Origin: Acidithiobacillus ferrianus
Lineage (GTDB): Bacteria > Pseudomonadota > Gammaproteobacteria > Acidithiobacillales > Acidithiobacillaceae
Direction of reading: 5' to 3'
Assembly: GCF_010378095.1 (NCBI RefSeq)
Contig: NZ_WNJL01000035.1
Coordinates: forward strand, 272,927-336,926
Length of the DNA: 64,000 bases
This document shows, in pieces, positions 37,620 through 45,742 of this stretch (position 1 is the first letter of the stretch; every line of letters starts with the position of its first letter). The notes below the pieces were generated by a model. It was not told the origin of the DNA. It was given only the letters and a program-made list of their open reading frames with translations, and made no database searches. The position numbers and the translations under genes are program-made.

Positions 37620-39560
37620 ATGTCAGTGTCATTGTCGGGTTTGGTGAGCGGGATCAACGTCCAGCAGCTGATTAGCAACCTCAGTGCGGCCTACCAGCAG
37701 CCGATTATGGTGCTGGAGAGTCAGCAGCAATCCTATCAGACGACGCTGAGCGCCTGGGGCACGTTGCAAAGCAGTTTGTCCAGTCTGCAGTCTTCCATGA
37801 GCAGTTTGCAAAACCTCAGTAGCGTGAATAACCGCAGTGTCAGCCTTTCCAATAATAATGCCGCAACGGCCACGGTGAGCGCCAACGCCGCCACGGGCAG
37901 TTATAGCCTCAGCAATATGGTGCTGGCGCAGTCACAGAGCATCTATTCCCAGGATTTCAGTAGTGCCAGCAGCGGTGCGGTGGGTACCGGAACCCTGCAG
38001 ATACAGGTGGGTAGCGGGGCGGTAACGAATGTGGTCATTGGTTCCGGCAATAACACGCTGGACGGCATCGCGAGCGCGATCAACAAGGCCAATACCGGCG
38101 TCAACGCGGCGGTGGTCTATGATGGCACCGGCTATCGGCTGACCCTCACCGGTACCAGTACCGGGGCGAACAGCGCTTTCAGTGTCACCACCAGCGGCGC
38201 GACGGGCAGCCTGGCGAATCTCAGTTACAGTTCCGGTAGTTCGGGCGGTTCGGGTATGACCCTCAGTCAGGCGGCGCAGAATGCCGGGGTGAGCATCAAC
38301 GGACTGGCGGTGACCAGCGCCAGCAATACTATCTCTGGCGCCATTCCGGGGGTTTCCCTGAATCTGTTGCAGGCCAGTGGTTCCACCACGCTGCAGGTCA
38401 GCGCCAACAATTCCGCTTTCGTCGGCGCGGTACAAAGCTTCACCACCGCCTTTAATCAGACGATGGGCACCATCAATCAGCTGACGGCTTACAACGCGCA
38501 AGCCGGTTCCGGCGGGCCGCTGCTCGGCGATGCCTCGGTGCAGGGTTTGCGTACCCAGCTACTGAACCTGATCTCTGGGCAAGGGGTCGGGGTGGCTTCC
38601 GGCAGCGCTTATAACTCCCTGGGGAGCGTCGGGCTCGGCCTGACCAGCAGCGGTACCATCAGTCTCAACACCAGCACCCTCAGCACCGCGCTCAACAGCG
38701 ATTTCAACAATGTCGCCGGGCTATTCGGGCAGGTGGGCAGCACCAGCAACGCCAACGTGCAGTACGTCGGCGCCGGTAGCGCTACGCAGGCGGGCACCTA
38801 CGCGCTCAACGTCAGTCAGGCGGCGACCCAGGCCACGGTGTCGGGTAGCGCGGCGGTTCCGGCGAGCGGCATCGCCCAGAGTGAGAGCCTGACCATCAGT
38901 TCCGGCGCGAGCTCGGTGGTGGTGTCGCTGGCCTCAGGAAGCAGTCTCGCCACTATCGTCAACACCATCAACGACACGTTGCAACAATCCGGGGTCACCG
39001 GGCTTACCGCCAGCAACCAGAATGGCTATCTGGAGCTTCGGTCCAGCGCCTACGGCAGCGCGCAGAGTTTCAGCGTGGTCTCCAACGTGGCGGCGGGGGC
39101 CAGCGGGACGGGTATCGGTACCAGCAGCCTGGCGGCCTCCGGGACGGATGTGGTGGGTACGGTCAATGCCGAGACCACCAGTGGCGCCGGTCAGAATCTG
39201 ACGGTGACCGGTCCCGGAAACGCCCTGGGGTTGCAGTTGCTGGTAACGGGATCGACGACCGGCAACCTGGGCACGGTGACCGTGAGCCAGGGCCTCTACC
39301 AGCAGATGAATGGCTTGCTGACTCAAGCGCTCAACAGCCAAAACGGTTTCGTGGCGGCGGCGCAGAACGGCATCGCCTCCTCCATCAATGGGCTCAGCGC
39401 GCAGATCACGACGCTGCAACAATCGGCATCGAACCAGACCGCCCTGTTGACCCAGCAGTTCGCCGCCATGCAGTCGCAGCTTTCGCAGTTGCAGTCCATT
39501 GGCCAGTATCTCAATGCCTTTTACACCAGCACTTCCAACTCCAACCCGACCAGTGGTTAA
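37620..39560 (+). CDS. fliD: Flagellar filament cap protein FliD
   Basis: FliD (HAP2) caps the filament and inserts flagellin. 646 residues, with the N-terminal LSGLVSGINVQQLISNLSAA and family C-terminal region (LTQQFAAMQSQLSQLQSIGQ and LNAFYTS). The middle is unusually Ser/Gly/Thr-rich and longer than the enteric protein (about 468). AGGAGG precedes ATG. Confidence 0.95.
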   Translation: MSVSLSGLVSGINVQQLISNLSAAYQQPIMVLESQQQSYQTTLSAWGTLQSSLSSLQSSMSSLQNLSSVNNRSVSLSNNNAATATVSANAATGSYSLSNMVLAQSQSIYSQDFSSASSGAVGTGTLQIQVGSGAVTNVVIGSGNNTLDGIASAINKANTGVNAAVVYDGTGYRLTLTGTSTGANSAFSVTTSGATGSLANLSYSSGSSGGSGMTLSQAAQNAGVSINGLAVTSASNTISGAIPGVSLNLLQASGSTTLQVSANNSAFVGAVQSFTTAFNQTMGTINQLTAYNAQAGSGGPLLGDASVQGLRTQLLNLISGQGVGVASGSAYNSLGSVGLGLTSSGTISLNTSTLSTALNSDFNNVAGLFGQVGSTSNANVQYVGAGSATQAGTYALNVSQAATQATVSGSAAVPASGIAQSESLTISSGASSVVVSLASGSSLATIVNTINDTLQQSGVTGLTASNQNGYLELRSSAYGSAQSFSVVSNVAAGASGTGIGTSSLAASGTDVVGTVNAETTSGAGQNLTVTGPGNALGLQLLVTGSTTGNLGTVTVSQGLYQQMNGLLTQALNSQNGFVAAAQNGIASSINGLSAQITTLQQSASNQTALLTQQFAAMQSQLSQLQSIGQYLNAFYTSTSNSNPTSG

Positions 39561-39578
39561 TTCGAGGAGAATCACATC

Positions 39579-39956
39579 ATGCGTGTAGCGACAGCGGCTA
39601 TGCAGGCCTATCGGCAGGTGGGCAATCAGGGCTTGTCCAGCGACCGGCTGGTCCTGCTCGGCCTCGACGGTATTCTCGAATATCTGCGGCGGGCGCGGCT
39701 GGCCATTGAAGAGGGGGACCTGACGACCAAGGCGCAATCCATGGACAAGGCTTATCAGCTGACCGCGCACTTGCTCGCCAGTATCGATTTCGAGAACGGT
39801 GGCGAAATTGCGCGGAACCTCGACAGCCTTTACCGTTTCCTGTTAAATCAACTGGCACAAGCCAATATCTTTGATGACCTGCAGGCGCTGGATGCCTGCC
39901 GTCCGGTGGTGGAGGATTTGCGCGACGCCTGGCGGGGATTGCTGGAGCGCGTTTGA
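39579..39956 (+). CDS. fliS: Flagellin export chaperone FliS
   Basis: FliS binds the flagellin C-terminus and prevents early polymerisation. The 125 residues contain the LVLLGLDGILEYLRRARLAI and ENGGEIARNLDSLYRFLLNQ helices, with the DSLYRF segment highly typical of FliS. 18 bases after fliD with GAGGAG. A second FliS-like gene is at 51400-51834. Confidence 0.9.
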   Translation: MRVATAAMQAYRQVGNQGLSSDRLVLLGLDGILEYLRRARLAIEEGDLTTKAQSMDKAYQLTAHLLASIDFENGGEIARNLDSLYRFLLNQLAQANIFDDLQALDACRPVVEDLRDAWRGLLERV

Positions 39957-39986
39957 CGCGCAGCCCTTCCTGCCCCGGGAGGGACT

Positions 39987-40547
39987 ATGACCGAACATGC
40001 TGTAGCGCTGCGGGCCCATTTACCCCTGGCCTTGGGCGAATGGCCCGTCGACGCGGGCGCCCGTAGTGCGTTGATGGCCGATAATCTCGCCTTGTTGCGC
40101 GCTTTGCTGGTGATGGATGCGCCTGTCGTCATCAACGAAGAAGAGGGTCATGAGGGGCTCAGCAACCTGGAGACGAAGATCGATCTCTTGCTGTTGCTGG
40201 TCAGCGCGGGTATCAAGGGGTTGGGGCCGCTACCACCGAGCTACCCCTGTATCCTGGGTTCCGGGGATCTCTACTGGGATTGTTCCGATCCCGGCATGTG
40301 TCCGGATGCGGATGCTGAAGCCTGCGTAGCCCTTTTTTTGCGCCCGCGCATCGCCATGCCCTTGCTGCTTCCCGGGTCCATGCGGCCCCCGTCCGGCGTC
40401 CCCGCCAGCGCTTCAGGCGCGATCCGCTGTCATCTGCATTTTTGTTTGGATAGCCCCGTGCAGGAATCCTTGGATCGACTAATATTCCGTCACCATCGGC
40501 GCGCAGTGGCGCGCAGTAGGAATCAGCATTATCCACTTGATGAGTGA
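39987..40547 (+). CDS. Atypical PilZ-like (tPilZ type) protein, tentative
   Basis: The 186-residue product has a helical first part ([20 protein letters not shown], then [12 protein letters not shown]), a beta-rich centre and a C-terminal [17 protein letters not shown], which resembles atypical PilZ receptors found beside fliS in Xanthomonas. I could not see the RxxxR and DxSxxG motifs of canonical PilZ, so cyclic di-GMP binding is uncertain. GGGAGGG precedes ATG. Its stop overlaps the next gene by a GTGA junction. Confidence 0.5.
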   Translation: MTEHAVALRAHLPLALGEWPVDAGARSALMADNLALLRALLVMDAPVVINEEEGHEGLSNLETKIDLLLLLVSAGIKGLGPLPPSYPCILGSGDLYWDCSDPGMCPDADAEACVALFLRPRIAMPLLLPGSMRPPSGVPASASGAIRCHLHFCLDSPVQESLDRLIFRHHRRAVARSRNQHYPLDE

Positions 40548-41629
40548 CGGGCCATTTCATGTGCGTTGAATTGATTGAGCAAACTATTTCTGAACCAGAA
40601 AGGCGGAGTTTGTCGAGGCAGGGTTGCGGGTTGATAGGCAGCAGCCCGGTCATACGCCGGATGACGATGATGCTGGGCAAGGTGGCGCGCACGGACAGCA
40701 CGGTACTCATCCTCGGTGAGTCAGGCACGGGTAAGGAAGTGATCGCCCGGTGCCTGCACCGGCACTCCCCCCGCCGGGACGGGCCTTTTGTGGCCATCAA
40801 CTGTGGGGCTATCCCTTCGGAGTTGATGGAAAGTGAGCTCTTCGGACATGAAAAAGGGGCCTTCACCGGCGCGCTGGCCACCCGCAAGGGACGTTTTGAG
40901 CTGGCCCAGGGCGGCACGATCTTCCTGGATGAAATTGGTGAGATGAGTCCGCAGATGCAGGTGAAGCTGCTGCGCGTCTTGCAGGAAAGGCGTTTTGAGC
41001 GGGTGGGCGGCACACGGGAATTTCAGGCGGATGTGCGCGTACTGGCGGCCACCCATCGCAACCTGGAAGAACGCATTCGCGCGGGTTCCTTCCGCGAGGA
41101 TCTGTACTATCGGCTCAATGTGTTTCCCTTTGAGGTGCCTCCCTTGCGGGAGCGATCCGGTGACATTCCCCTGCTACTCAATCATTTTCTGGATCGCCTG
41201 GAAAGCGATGGGTATGCGCCGGTCACCCTGTCGGATGCCTGTATGGCCGCGCTCGAGGCGTATCCGTGGCCCGGTAACGTGCGTGAATTGCAGAATTTTG
41301 CGGAGCGGCTGATGATTCTCCACGGCGGTGAACAGATAGAGGTCGGTGATCTGCCCGCTCGCTTTCGGAGTGGTGTCAAGGACGATGTGGAGAATGAGCG
41401 GCAAAGCCTCGCCGCCATCTGGACCGCGCCGGTGTCCCTCTTGCCGGATGGCCCTTTCGACCTCAAGCTGCATCTGGAGGAGATCGAGAAGGATCTGCTG
41501 CTCCAGGCCATGGTCGCCTGTAACCAAGTGGTGGCCCATGCGGCGCAACGTCTGGGACTGCGTCGCACCACGCTGGTGGAGAAACTCAAGAAGTACGCCA
41601 TGATCAATCTGCGGGAGTACAGCAGTTGA
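40544..41629 (+). CDS. fleQ: FleQ-like sigma54 activator lacking the N-terminal receiver-like domain
   Basis: Master activator of sigma54 flagellar promoters. The 361 residues have an AAA+ domain from about residue 30: Walker [17 protein letters not shown] loop for sigma54 contact, Walker [26 protein letters not shown] with the arginine finger; then a Fis-type helix-turn-helix ([20 protein letters not shown]). Only about 30 residues precede the AAA+ domain, where FleQ/FlrA have about 140. The start GTG 40544 overlaps the previous stop; ATG 40559 is the alternative, both with poor ribosome sites. AAA+ sequence is closest to FleQ in my memory of the family. Confidence 0.85.
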   Translation: MTGHFMCVELIEQTISEPERRSLSRQGCGLIGSSPVIRRMTMMLGKVARTDSTVLILGESGTGKEVIARCLHRHSPRRDGPFVAINCGAIPSELMESELFGHEKGAFTGALATRKGRFELAQGGTIFLDEIGEMSPQMQVKLLRVLQERRFERVGGTREFQADVRVLAATHRNLEERIRAGSFREDLYYRLNVFPFEVPPLRERSGDIPLLLNHFLDRLESDGYAPVTLSDACMAALEAYPWPGNVRELQNFAERLMILHGGEQIEVGDLPARFRSGVKDDVENERQSLAAIWTAPVSLLPDGPFDLKLHLEEIEKDLLLQAMVACNQVVAHAAQRLGLRRTTLVEKLKKYAMINLREYSS

Positions 41630-42038
41630 TGATGGCGGCTGACCCACAAATCCCGGATGCCGCCAGTAGTGGGGTGCGTTCGAGATCATCATTACACACT
41701 GGACTCAAGGCGGTGATTGGCCGGCAAAACGACCCTTTGTCTCCGGCCTTTCCACAGCCTTGTCCTTTGCCCATCATTTACCTGCTACCCGATGATGTGC
41801 CGGAAGTAGGCTTCACGCACGATTATAGCGCTTGCGCCTATAGCACATTTTGGCAGGCCAGGGCGTAGTAGCGTGTCCATGTCTCGCCTGAACGCATCCT
41901 TGCACAAGCGCGTATCAAGTGCCGCATGGGCTTCGTCGGTACTAAAGTGCGTTCCTTTGTATCGATTTAGACGTCAACCAGCGAATACAGTCCTGCGCTT
42001 TCGTTGAGATTGATTTCGACCTTGACGGTCTCTTCGCG
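41630..42038. other. Gene-poor boundary between the flagellar block and accessory patch
   Basis: No convincing intact gene. A GGCGGC/GCCGCC inverted pair just after the FleQ-like gene (around 41634-41664) could form a weak hairpin without T tract. On the minus strand the last codons of a frame ending at 41967 (ETVKVEINLNES and onward) read like the C-terminal remnant of an unrecognised protein, but it is overrun by the plus-strand dsbD fragment. This is consistent with a join of gene pieces. Confidence 0.4.
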
Positions 42039-42344
42039 GTGCAGTCCAAGCGGCACGAACCGGTATACCGTGCGCAAAATCACAGTCTTCCGCAACTGCA
42101 ATCGGCATTGACGGCGGCGAAGGAACACCCGGTATTGGTGGATTTTTGGGCGAGATGGTGTATGGAGTGCCAGCGTATGGATGTCGAAACCTATGATAAT
42201 CCCCGCGTTGAAAAGGCGTTGCAACCACTCACCCTGATCCGGGTGAACGTGACGGCGAGTGATGCCGCGTCGCGCAATATGTGGCAGTGCTGGATTGATG
42301 CCTGGTATGGTGTCTCGCGGGGAACTGCTGACGATGCTCCCTAA
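42039..42344 (+). pseudogene. dsbD: dsbD C-terminal thioredoxin-domain fragment
   Basis: The frame contains HPVLVDFWARWCMECQRMD, then ETYDNPRVEKALQ and RVNVTAS, matching the C-terminal thioredoxin-like domain of DsbD (thiol:disulfide interchange, WCxxC motif intact). The rest of DsbD (periplasmic N-domain and eight membrane segments) is absent, and the sequence is lost after about RNMW, so this is a truncated relic. It lies just before an intact dsbG-like gene, suggesting a former pair. Confidence 0.6.
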
Positions 42345-42380
42345 TCTAAAATAATTTGTATACAAGGAGAATAGTGCAGC

Positions 42381-43001
42381 ATGAAAATTAGTATCAGCTC
42401 AGCAATCCCGAAATGGCTGAGGGTAGGGATCTTCATGGGTAGCGTGTTACTCTTCGGCATTGGTTTCGCCGAAGCACAGACATCCACCGCCATCCCCCCT
42501 AAAAAACTCACTGCAGGTATTCTCTGGAAGCAAATCCTGGCGCACCACCTCACGTATATTCAACAAGGGCATCACGGTCCAGTCATTTATGATTTTCAGG
42601 ATCCTAATTGTCCCTATTGTCATGTGATGTACGAGCATGAAGCCCCATTGATCAAGGCCGGTAAATTGACGGTCCGTTATGTGCCGGTGGCCTTTCTGAC
42701 TCCGCAAAGCCCGGCAGAAGCTGCCGCATGGCTTCAATCACCCCACCCTTTGAAGGCGTTGGAGCACTTCGAAAGTGTCGTAAAAATTGCAATCCGTAGT
42801 GGCAGTTATCATCTTCTGCCGAAGAGCACGCCCAACGCAAAAACAACGAAAGAATTGAAACAGAATCTCGCCATGATGGGCGCTTTAGGTTTCGAGGGCA
42901 CTCCTGCTATCCTTTACCGTGCCAAAAACGGTCAGATCGGTCGTATTCCTGGAATGATTTCAGAAAACCAGCTTTCCAAGCTGCTGCCTCATTTGCAGTA
43001 A
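42381..43001 (+). CDS. dsbG: DsbC/DsbG-like periplasmic thiol:disulfide protein
   Basis: A 206-residue precursor with a signal peptide (basic start, hydrophobic VGIFMGSVLLFGIGFAEAQT, residues about 14-33) and a thioredoxin-fold domain with active site CPYC in FQDPNCPYCHVMY, plus the cis-Pro in FEGTPAILY. Similar to DsbG/DsbC catalytic domains, but the N-terminal dimerisation domain is short or missing. AAGGAG at 42364-42369. Probably isomerase or reductase; partner DsbD is only a fragment here. Confidence 0.82.
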   Translation: MKISISSAIPKWLRVGIFMGSVLLFGIGFAEAQTSTAIPPKKLTAGILWKQILAHHLTYIQQGHHGPVIYDFQDPNCPYCHVMYEHEAPLIKAGKLTVRYVPVAFLTPQSPAEAAAWLQSPHPLKALEHFESVVKIAIRSGSYHLLPKSTPNAKTTKELKQNLAMMGALGFEGTPAILYRAKNGQIGRIPGMISENQLSKLLPHLQ

Positions 43002-43035
43002 ATGCATCCTGTGGATAGGCAGCTATTGTATCACT

Positions 43036-43061
43036 CAGGTAGCTGGGCCAGGTAGCTGGGC
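43036..43061 (+). repeat. 13-bp tandem duplication
   Basis: CAGGTAGCTGGGC occurs twice head to tail (43036-43048, 43049-43061) in the non-coding gap between dsbG and the IS remnant. One of several short tandem duplications in this decayed patch. Confidence 0.85.
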
Positions 43062-43101
43062 AGCAAGCCTTTATCGGCCTTGTGTTAGCCCAAAGCAGTA
43101 A

Positions 43102-43851
43102 TGTCCCCTCTGAACAATTCAAAATATCCACTTTGCGTGGAAGGGGGCGTGTGGGTGGAGGGGAATCTGACGATGAGTCGCAACGAGGTAGATCGGGTGG
43201 GGGTGATGCAGCAGGTGGCGGCACGGCGCATCCTGCAGCAGGAAGCGGCGGCACGACTGGGAATCAGTGTGCGCCAGGTCAAACGGTTGCTGGCGCGGCT
43301 TCGGGGCGAGGGCCCCCAGGGCTTGGTGTCCCGCCGCCCTCGACGGCCCTGCCGGGGGGGCTGGTCCAGATCGATGGCTCTCCCCATGATTGGCTGGAGG
43401 ATCGGAGACCCCGCTGCACCCTGATCGTCTTCACCGACGATGCCACCGGTGCCCTGCTGGGTCTGCGCCTGGCTCCCAGCGAGAGAGGCCTATATGGAAA
43501 CCCTCCGGGAGGTCCTACAGCCGCATGGCCGCTCTGTCGCGCTCTACTCGGATCGCCACAGCATCTTTCGGGTCAATCATCCCGATCACGAAGGGGAAGT
43601 CACCCAGTTCACCCGCGCCCTGCAGACCCTCGATATCCAGCCGATCCATGCGCGCACTCCCCAGGCCAAGGGCCGGGTCGAAACACCGTCGATCAGGCCC
43701 GGATCCTACAGGCCCAACGCCCCCAGTGGAAACCCGCTCCCGACCATCCTTGGCGTCGCTATTCCTCCCCAACATCCTCCCCAACATCCTCCCCAGAACC
43801 CTCTCCCTGACCCTCCCCAAGAGGACATCTCTGCTTTGCTCAAAAGGGACA
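43102..43851 (+). mobile_element. Degenerate ISNCY-like (IS1202 group) insertion sequence
   Basis: Transposase pieces in several frames: helix-turn-helix part from ATG 43173 (MSRNEVDRVGVMQQVAARRI, LGISVRQVKRLLAR); then from about 43355 LVQIDGSPHDWLEDR and FTDDATGALLGLRLAPSE; then another frame from about 43480, YMETLREVLQPHG, ALYSDRHSIFRVN and ARTPQAKGRVE. The D, D, E catalytic residues can be followed across the frames, but the segment between HTH and first D and the C-terminus are deleted. Imperfect ends: TGTCCCCTCTGA (43102-43113) and its inverted partner TGTCCCTTTTGA (43851-43840), 10 of 12 alike. Inactive relic; exact family is tentative. Confidence 0.65.
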
Positions 43852-43880
43852 TCTGTGAATTGGGTTGATAGTGTTACCTA

Positions 43881-44073
43881 TTATAGGCCAAGCGCCGGAC
43901 GCTTGGCGTCCAGTATGACGATCTCCACAATGCTTCCGTCATCGGCATAGGCAATATTCAGATTCCAGTCTTGTTCCAGTCTTGTTCCAGTCTTGCGACA
44001 CTTCGCGGCTGGCCGGCTTATCGGTGAAGTGGAGCACCAGAATATCGTCGGTGGCGTCATAGTCGGTTTTCAT
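43881..44073 (-). pseudogene. DUF2283 gene frameshifted by an 11-bp repeat
   Basis: Starts MKTDYDATDDILVLHFTDKP at 44073 and continues normally to EVSQDW. There 11 bp are present three times (43963-43995). With one copy the frame would run on as NLNIAYADDGSIVEIVILDA to a TAA at 43881, a complete small DUF2283 protein; with three copies it shifts and ends early. The start overlaps the DUF2442 stop (ATGA). DUF2283 genes often pair with DUF2442 and XRE genes; their function is unsettled. Confidence 0.7.
43963..43995 (+). repeat. Three tandem copies of an 11-bp unit inside the DUF2283 gene
   Basis: TTCCAGTCTTG x3 (43963-43973, 43974-43984, 43985-43995), identical copies. Since 11 is not a multiple of three, copy number sets the reading frame: 1 or 4 copies would be in frame, 2 or 3 are not. 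Confidence 0.95.
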
Positions 44074-44311
44074 GCCACCCCTCGCGGTGCGGGTGCGCCC
44101 CTCAGCAGTCCCTCGGTGCTCAAGTCCTCGTCGATCTCCGGCCAGTGGATGCCATAGCCGCCGCCTGCGATCTCCCAGACGGCGCGGGCCTTGGCGCTGG
44201 CATGGGCAAGGCGGGGTACCATTCAAGGGGAGCCGATATGCTGCGCCCATCCATGAGCCGCACGGACAGCGTGTCCTCGGTGATCTGTACGTCTGCGACG
44301 CGCTCATTCAA
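44070..44311 (-). pseudogene. DUF2442 gene with a one-base deletion
   Basis: From TTG 44311 (overlapping the XRE stop) the frame reads NERVADVQITEDTLSVRLMD and GRSISAPLEWYP. At a C run the frame then shifts: adding one C restores RLAHASAKARAVWEIAGGGY, GIHWPEIDEDLS and TEGLLRG, a textbook DUF2442 C-terminus, ending at TGA 44070-44072. So a single-base loss in a homopolymer disrupts an otherwise complete gene. Confidence 0.68.
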
Positions 44312-44590
44312 GGGCGCGGCTCCAACCGAACTACGGCACGGCTGCCGGTAGCGGCGGCGATACGTGCAATGGTTCGCATGGACGGCGGGGCCTTGCCACT
44401 TTCCAAGCGGGCAATAGCGGATTGTGTGGTTGCCCATGCGCTGCGCCAGTTCCGCTTGCGACAGTCCAGCGCGGGTCCGGGCCTCGATCAACTCGCGGGC
44501 AAGGCTGAATTCGTCTTCCAGCGCGTCGTATTCTGCCTTGAACGCGGGGTTTTTCATCCATTGCTCTTTCAGTTCTGATATGAGAGTCAT
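44308..44590 (-). pseudogene. XRE-family (HigA-like) regulator with a one-base insertion
   Basis: Begins MTLISELKEQWMKNPAFKAE at 44590, then AEYDALEDEFSLARELIEAR, RAGLSQAELAQRMG: an antitoxin-type helix-turn-helix. After GGC an extra A shifts the frame; without it the sequence reads TTQSAIARLESGKAPPSMRT, IARIAAATGSR, a normal HTH second half, ending at TGA 44308-44310. No toxin gene is seen. It heads the XRE-DUF2442-DUF2283 trio. Confidence 0.68.
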
Positions 44591-44616
44591 TGTAAAACCT
44601 CCGTGGCGCGTATCTC

Positions 44617-44975
44617 TCAGATAGCACTTTTGCGATGGCCGGGCAATTTCTTCAAAGGCACGATCTCGGCAGTGCTCTTGAATCCACCGGCCACGAACAT
44701 GGCATCGGTGCCTTTCTGCCAGGCGTCTGCTACGGGGTCTTGCGCCAGTCGCGCATAGACGGCGGTCGTTTGCTGCGAGTGGTGGCCTAGCCCCTTGCCT
44801 TATCACGGCCAGGAATACCCCCGCGTCGATCTGGAAGGACGCCAGGGACTGTCTCAGGTCGTGCAAGCGCAAGTCCTTGAGACTGCCCGTTGCAGTAGCC
44901 GTTGCCAGCCCTTTTTAGGCTCTACAAGGTGGCCTGTCTTGCCAGCGCCGGGGAAATTCCCACCCTTGTGCTCCA
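44617..44975 (-). pseudogene. Tyrosine recombinase (integrase) C-terminal remnant
   Basis: Across several frames one can follow NFPGAGKTGHLVEPKKGWQR, LRLHDLRQSLASFQIDAGV and GLGHHSQQTTAVYARLAQDP, ending KKLPGHRKSAI at TGA 44617-44619. The HxxR, GHH and catalytic Tyr (AVYARL) positions are present, but at least three frame breaks make it non-functional. It marks a former mobile element next to the XRE trio. Confidence 0.65.
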
Positions 44976-45030
44976 CTGGCTTCTACGCGGGTCTGTAGCA
45001 CTATATCCAAACTGATCCATCCCCCTATCT

Positions 45031-45165
45031 GACGGTGTCACCATCGGCTGGCAGGCGCAGGTCCGCATCCGGCACCATCCAGAACCTTTGAGAAAAAGTC
45101 GCAGGCCCAGGCATGGGCGCGACCAGTGGAATCGGCGGTGGAGCGAGGCTTCATCCGCCAGGGGC
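45031..45165 (+). pseudogene. Integrase N-terminal arm fragment on the opposite strand
   Basis: Plus strand: DGVTIGWQAQVRIRHHPEP, then after a frame shift near 45088 FEKKSQAQAWARPVESAVER. This is the typical N-terminal DNA-binding arm of phage integrases (WQAQVR, then AQAWAR-x-VES). It lies inverted relative to the C-terminal remnant at 44617-44975, so an inversion or a second element is implied. Confidence 0.5.
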
Positions 45166-45190
45166 TGCAACGCTCCGCAGGGATTCAAAT

Positions 45191-45301
45191 ATGGCAGAAG
45201 ACCATCTGGTGTTGGAACAACTCAGAGAGATTCGGGCGGAACAGGACGCGACTCGCGAACACGGTCACGAGATCATGGCGCGATTGAGCGGCATGGCATA
45301 G
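45191..45301 (+). pseudogene. N-terminal fragment of a short coiled-coil hypothetical protein
   Basis: ATG 45191 reads MAEDHLVLEQLREIRAEQDA and stops at 45299-45301 after 36 residues. Many mobile elements encode longer proteins opening with a very similar helix, so this is probably a truncated copy. No clear ribosome site. A small intact gene is the less likely alternative. Confidence 0.35.
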
Positions 45302-45577
45302 AAACCGGACTTACCCATCTCGGCATCCGACAGTGTTTTCCGGTCGCTGGGCGCACGTCTACGGTATTCGGACTGCATGTTCGCGTGCGGCAGAATCTTT
45401 TTTCGCGGCCAGATCCTACCCCGTGGCAAACCGCCGAGCTTGTACTAATTCATTAGTCGTGCGTCGACGCCCCGGCTTGCAGAATGTGCCCCGATCACCG
45501 ACCGGCGCGCATTGCCGGGAGTGTGCCGATCCACACACTGAAGCCTTTGATATTGTGTTCAGCCTACAGGGGTCTAT

Positions 45578-45733
45578 ATGGAGTTTCTGAGCATCACCAA
45601 TACCGAGAGTACCTCGGCCACCGCCATTCCTCGCGTCCGGAATCTATGCCAATCTCTCGCCGGACACACTTGTACCGCGCACCCGCTGGAGATAAGCGGT
45701 ATTTTTCCGAACCTCGGCCAGATCGCTTTGTGA
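45578..45733 (+). CDS. Possible small ORF of 51 residues, unrecognised
   Basis: ATG 45578, with AGGGG 7 bases upstream, gives MEFLSITNTESTSATAIPRV and ends at TGA 45731-45733, ten bases before the EAL-HDOD gene. I do not recognise it. Its position could make it a leader gene for the next operon. The remainder of 45302-45577 shows no gene, only a short ACTAAT/ATTAGT palindrome near 45443. Confidence 0.3.
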   Translation: MEFLSITNTESTSATAIPRVRNLCQSLAGHTCTAHPLEISGIFPNLGQIAL

Positions 45734-45742
45734 CGGTGTGAT

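Noticed and set aside
41967..42365. 132-residue minus-strand ORF
   Set aside because: Mostly antisense to the dsbD fragment; only its last ~35 residues look coding and are noted as a possible relic.
43741..43800. Repeated CCTCCCCAACAT units resembling a CRISPR or microsatellite gene
   Set aside because: Two and a half 12-bp tandem copies inside an IS remnant; no spacers, no cas genes.
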